The notes under the pieces are model-generated. The model was not told the origin of the DNA and did no database searches. It saw only the letters and a list, made by a program, of their open reading frames with translations. Made by a program: the position numbers and the translations under genes. 8,861 bases of DNA from Rhabdothermincola_A sp041688815. GTDB taxonomy: Bacteria > Actinomycetota > Acidimicrobiia > Acidimicrobiales > Acidimicrobilacustridaceae. Shown one piece after another: positions 7,532 to 8,861 of the stretch (the stretch's first letter is position 1; each line of letters opens with the position of its first letter). Location of the stretch: assembly GCA_041688815.1 (NCBI GenBank), contig JBDNHK010000022.1, forward strand, positions 1 to 8,861, read 5' to 3'.

Positions 7532-7596
7532 TCACAGGGGATGCGCCGCAGTCGACCGATCGGGTCCCTTGTCCGCCGTCACCGCCTCGTGGACGC
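7524..7596. repeat. Direct repeat copy 2 (encodes the queA C-terminal tail and stop)
   Basis: This is the second copy, 4 bp from the first. On the minus strand it encodes the last 20 residues of QueA (374-393) plus the TGA at 7532-7534, so the coding end of queA lies inside a repeat. The change at 7563 breaks one pair of the hairpin seen in copy 1. Confidence 0.93.
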
Positions 7597-8713
7597 CCTC
7601 GGCTCCAGGTTCGGCCTGAGACAGGAGCATGGCGTCACCGAAGGAGAGGAACCGGTAGTCCTCGGCCAGTGCTGCGACGTAGAGGTCCCGCCACCTTTCG
7701 CCAACGAAGGCATCGATCATGACCAGCAGCGACGAACGCGGGAGGTGGAAGTTCGTGAGCAGGCGATCCACGACCAGCCACGGGTACGGACGCCGGATGT
7801 AGAGATCGGTGCGCCCCTCCAGCGCCCCGGTGGCGGCGGCACTCTCGAGCGCTCGCACCGCGGTCGTTCCGACGGCAACGACCCGGCCACCGGCGGCTCG
7901 GGTCGCCCGACACCTCTCCATCGTCTCCGCCGGGACCCGGTAGGACTCCTCGTGCATCACGTGGTCCTCGACGTGGTCGACCGCGATGGGACGGAAGGTC
8001 CCGAGGCCGACGACCAGCTCGACGTCGGCTCGACCGATGCCGCGGGCGGCGCAGCGTTCGAGGAGCTCAGGGGTGAAGTGCAGGCCGGCCGTGGGTGCGG
8101 CCGCCGACGCGGCGCGCTCGGCGTACACGGTCTGGTAGAGGTCAGGCCGGGCCAGCGGCACGGTGATGTAGGGCGGGAGCGGCATCTCACCGTGGCGCTC
8201 GAGCGCTCGCAACACTTCACCGTCGGCGCAGACCGTCACCAGCCGCCGGCCCTCGCCGAGGTCCTCGCCCACGACGACCTCCAGATCCGCCATGCCTCCA
8301 CCGGCCGCGGGCTCCAACGACGCGCCGTCCCCGGCAGGGCCGCCGCGACGTCCTTCACCAACAGCCCCGCCGCCACCGCCGCCCGGCGGACGCAAGACGG
8401 TGCCGGGCGGAAGCCGCCGGCCCGGCCGCACCAGCGCCTCCCAGACCCGCTCGCTTCGTCGCTCGAGGAGGAGCACCTCGGCGGCACCACCGGTCTCCTT
8501 GACCAGGGGGAGGCGGGCCGGCAACACCTTCGTCGTGTTGAGGACCAGGAGATCGCCCGGCTCGAGGAGGTCGGCGAGGTCGCGGACGTGGCGGTGCTCG
8601 GGCGGTCGACCGGGGCCCCGGTCGACGAGGAGCCGGGCGTCATCGCGTTGCGCGAGCGGCTCCTGGGCAATGACCCCCTCGGGCAGCTCGTAGTCGAAGG
8701 CAGCAGTCTCCAC
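7532..8713 (-). CDS. queA: S-adenosylmethionine:tRNA ribosyltransferase-isomerase
   Basis: Transfers and isomerises the ribosyl group of SAM onto preQ1 in tRNA, giving epoxyqueuosine. It has 393 residues from the GTG at 8713. Motifs are FDYELPEGVIAQEPL (6-20), VLNTTKVLPARL (57-68), PLPPYI (178-183), YQTVYAERAASAAAPTAGLHFTPELL (193-218), VGLGTFRPI (235-243), HVMHEESY (251-258), VAVGTTAVRALE (279-290), NFHLPRSSLL (321-330) and YRFLSFGDAMLL (353-364). A Gly-rich insert (about 109-141) interrupts the region after LVRPGRRLPPG. About 29 residues follow the usual end GDAMLL, 20 of them encoded by direct repeat copy 2. The frame is open up to an ATG at 8803, but that extension is an encoded poly-Gly tract from the G-run block and lacks family similarity, so GTG 8713 next to ETAAFDYELP is preferred. 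No strong Shine-Dalgarno is visible. Confidence 0.96.
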   Translation of the reverse strand: METAAFDYELPEGVIAQEPLAQRDDARLLVDRGPGRPPEHRHVRDLADLLEPGDLLVLNTTKVLPARLPLVKETGGAAEVLLLERRSERVWEALVRPGRRLPPGTVLRPPGGGGGGAVGEGRRGGPAGDGASLEPAAGGGMADLEVVVGEDLGEGRRLVTVCADGEVLRALERHGEMPLPPYITVPLARPDLYQTVYAERAASAAAPTAGLHFTPELLERCAARGIGRADVELVVGLGTFRPIAVDHVEDHVMHEESYRVPAETMERCRATRAAGGRVVAVGTTAVRALESAAATGALEGRTDLYIRRPYPWLVVDRLLTNFHLPRSSLLVMIDAFVGERWRDLYVAALAEDYRFLSFGDAMLLSQAEPGAEGVHEAVTADKGPDRSTAAHPL

Positions 8714-8730
8714 GACCCGCAGGCTACGGG

Positions 8731-8763
8731 CCCCCGCCCCGCCCCCGCCCCCTCCCCCTCCCC
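8731..8763 (-). other. G-run block with G-quadruplex potential
   Basis: On the minus strand (queA sense) six G-runs of 4, 5, 5, 5, 4 and 5 bases are separated by single A or C bases. Four or more runs of at least three G with 1-nt loops is the classical motif for very stable quadruplexes. The block ends 17 nt before the GTG start of queA, so if transcribed it would lie in the mRNA leader. Confidence 0.85.
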
Positions 8764-8820
8764 GAACTGTTGAGCCTTCCGAGCCCCCTAGCGCTCGCTG
8801 CACTCAACAGTTCGGGGAGG
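8757..8820. repeat. Perfect 18-bp inverted repeat with nested inner stem
   Basis: 8757-8774 is the exact reverse complement of 8803-8820, with a 28-bp centre. Inside, CGAGC (8780-8784) pairs with GCTCG (8793-8797), leaving a 5/5 internal loop and an 8-nt loop. There is no T-run after either arm, so it does not look like an intrinsic terminator; the left arm overlaps the G-run block. Confidence 0.9.
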
Positions 8821-8861
8821 CAGCTCGGGGAGGCAGCTCGGGGAGGCAGTTCGGGGAGGCA
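8808..8861. repeat. 13-bp tandem repeats, four units, cut by window edge
   Basis: CAG(T/C)TCGGGGAGG is repeated at 8808, 8821, 8834 and 8847, and a fifth unit begins at 8860. Units 1 and 4 have T, units 2 and 3 have C; otherwise they are identical. The first unit is part of the right arm of the inverted repeat, and the left arm contains one inverted copy. The array runs out of the window. Confidence 0.92.

Larger units (their letters stand above)
8714..8861 (-). other. queA upstream region, repeat-rich and non-coding
   Basis: All 148 bp upstream of queA to the window edge are non-coding and made mostly of repeats: a G-run block, an inverted repeat and 13-bp tandem units, listed separately. 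A TTGAGT on the minus strand (8769-8774) has no -10 partner at the right distance, so no promoter is called. Confidence 0.6.

Noticed and set aside
6755..8773. A 672-codon open frame on the plus strand opposite tgt and queA
   Set aside because: It runs through both genes and the repeat region with no recognisable domain, and the minus-strand genes have complete catalytic motifs. The same antisense effect explains it.
8714..8803. An N-terminal extension of queA from the ATG at 8803
   Set aside because: The extra 30 residues include an eight-residue Gly run encoded by the G-run block and start inside an inverted repeat arm. Family proteins start next to FDYELP.
8757..8820. The inverted repeat as a rho-independent terminator of the upstream gene
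   Set aside because: Neither side is followed by a T-run; on the minus strand the right-hand arm is followed by G-runs.
8714..8861. A preQ1 riboswitch ahead of queA
   Set aside because: The region is repeats and G-runs, and I see no A-rich tail or stem arrangement of a known preQ1 class. The leader may also extend beyond the window.

Overview
The window is a compact, GC-rich bacterial chromosome segment in which every gene lies on the minus strand. Read in the direction of transcription (high to low coordinates) the order is queA, tgt, yajC, secD, secF, apt and rel. The order yajC-secD-secF-(lipoprotein)-apt-relA is typical of Actinobacteria, and queA-tgt-yajC-secD-secF is widespread in bacteria; here both are joined. 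With the very high GC content and the Thr/Ser/Pro-rich insert in SecD, this suggests a high-GC actinobacterium-like organism that makes queuosine. A lineage such as Acidimicrobiia is possible, but I cannot prove it from this sequence.

Region by region on the minus strand: 8861-8714 is a non-coding, repeat-rich leader upstream of queA. It holds 13-bp tandem repeats running off the window edge, a perfect 18-bp inverted repeat, and a G-run block with quadruplex potential. From 8713 to 6230 lie queA and tgt, two steps of queuosine tRNA modification, separated by 144 bp that carry most of a 77-bp-period direct repeat overlapping the end of queA. From 6154 to 2861 lie yajC, secD and secF, the accessory membrane complex of the Sec translocon; yajC and secD are 1 nt apart, and secD and secF overlap as ATGA. 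From 2781 to the window start lie apt (adenine salvage) and a Rel-type (p)ppGpp synthetase/hydrolase, 3 nt apart; rel is cut by the window edge only a few codons before its expected end.

The genes are standard housekeeping genes and I see no new defence, mobile or biosynthetic system. The unusual material is in the spacers and insertions: the queA leader, the duplicated queA tail cassette, a Gly-rich insert in QueA, a cysteine-bearing low-complexity insert in SecD, and an acidic tail on YajC. No intergenic stretch exceeds 150 bases. No tRNA, rRNA, CRISPR array or insertion sequence was recognised, and no convincing promoter.
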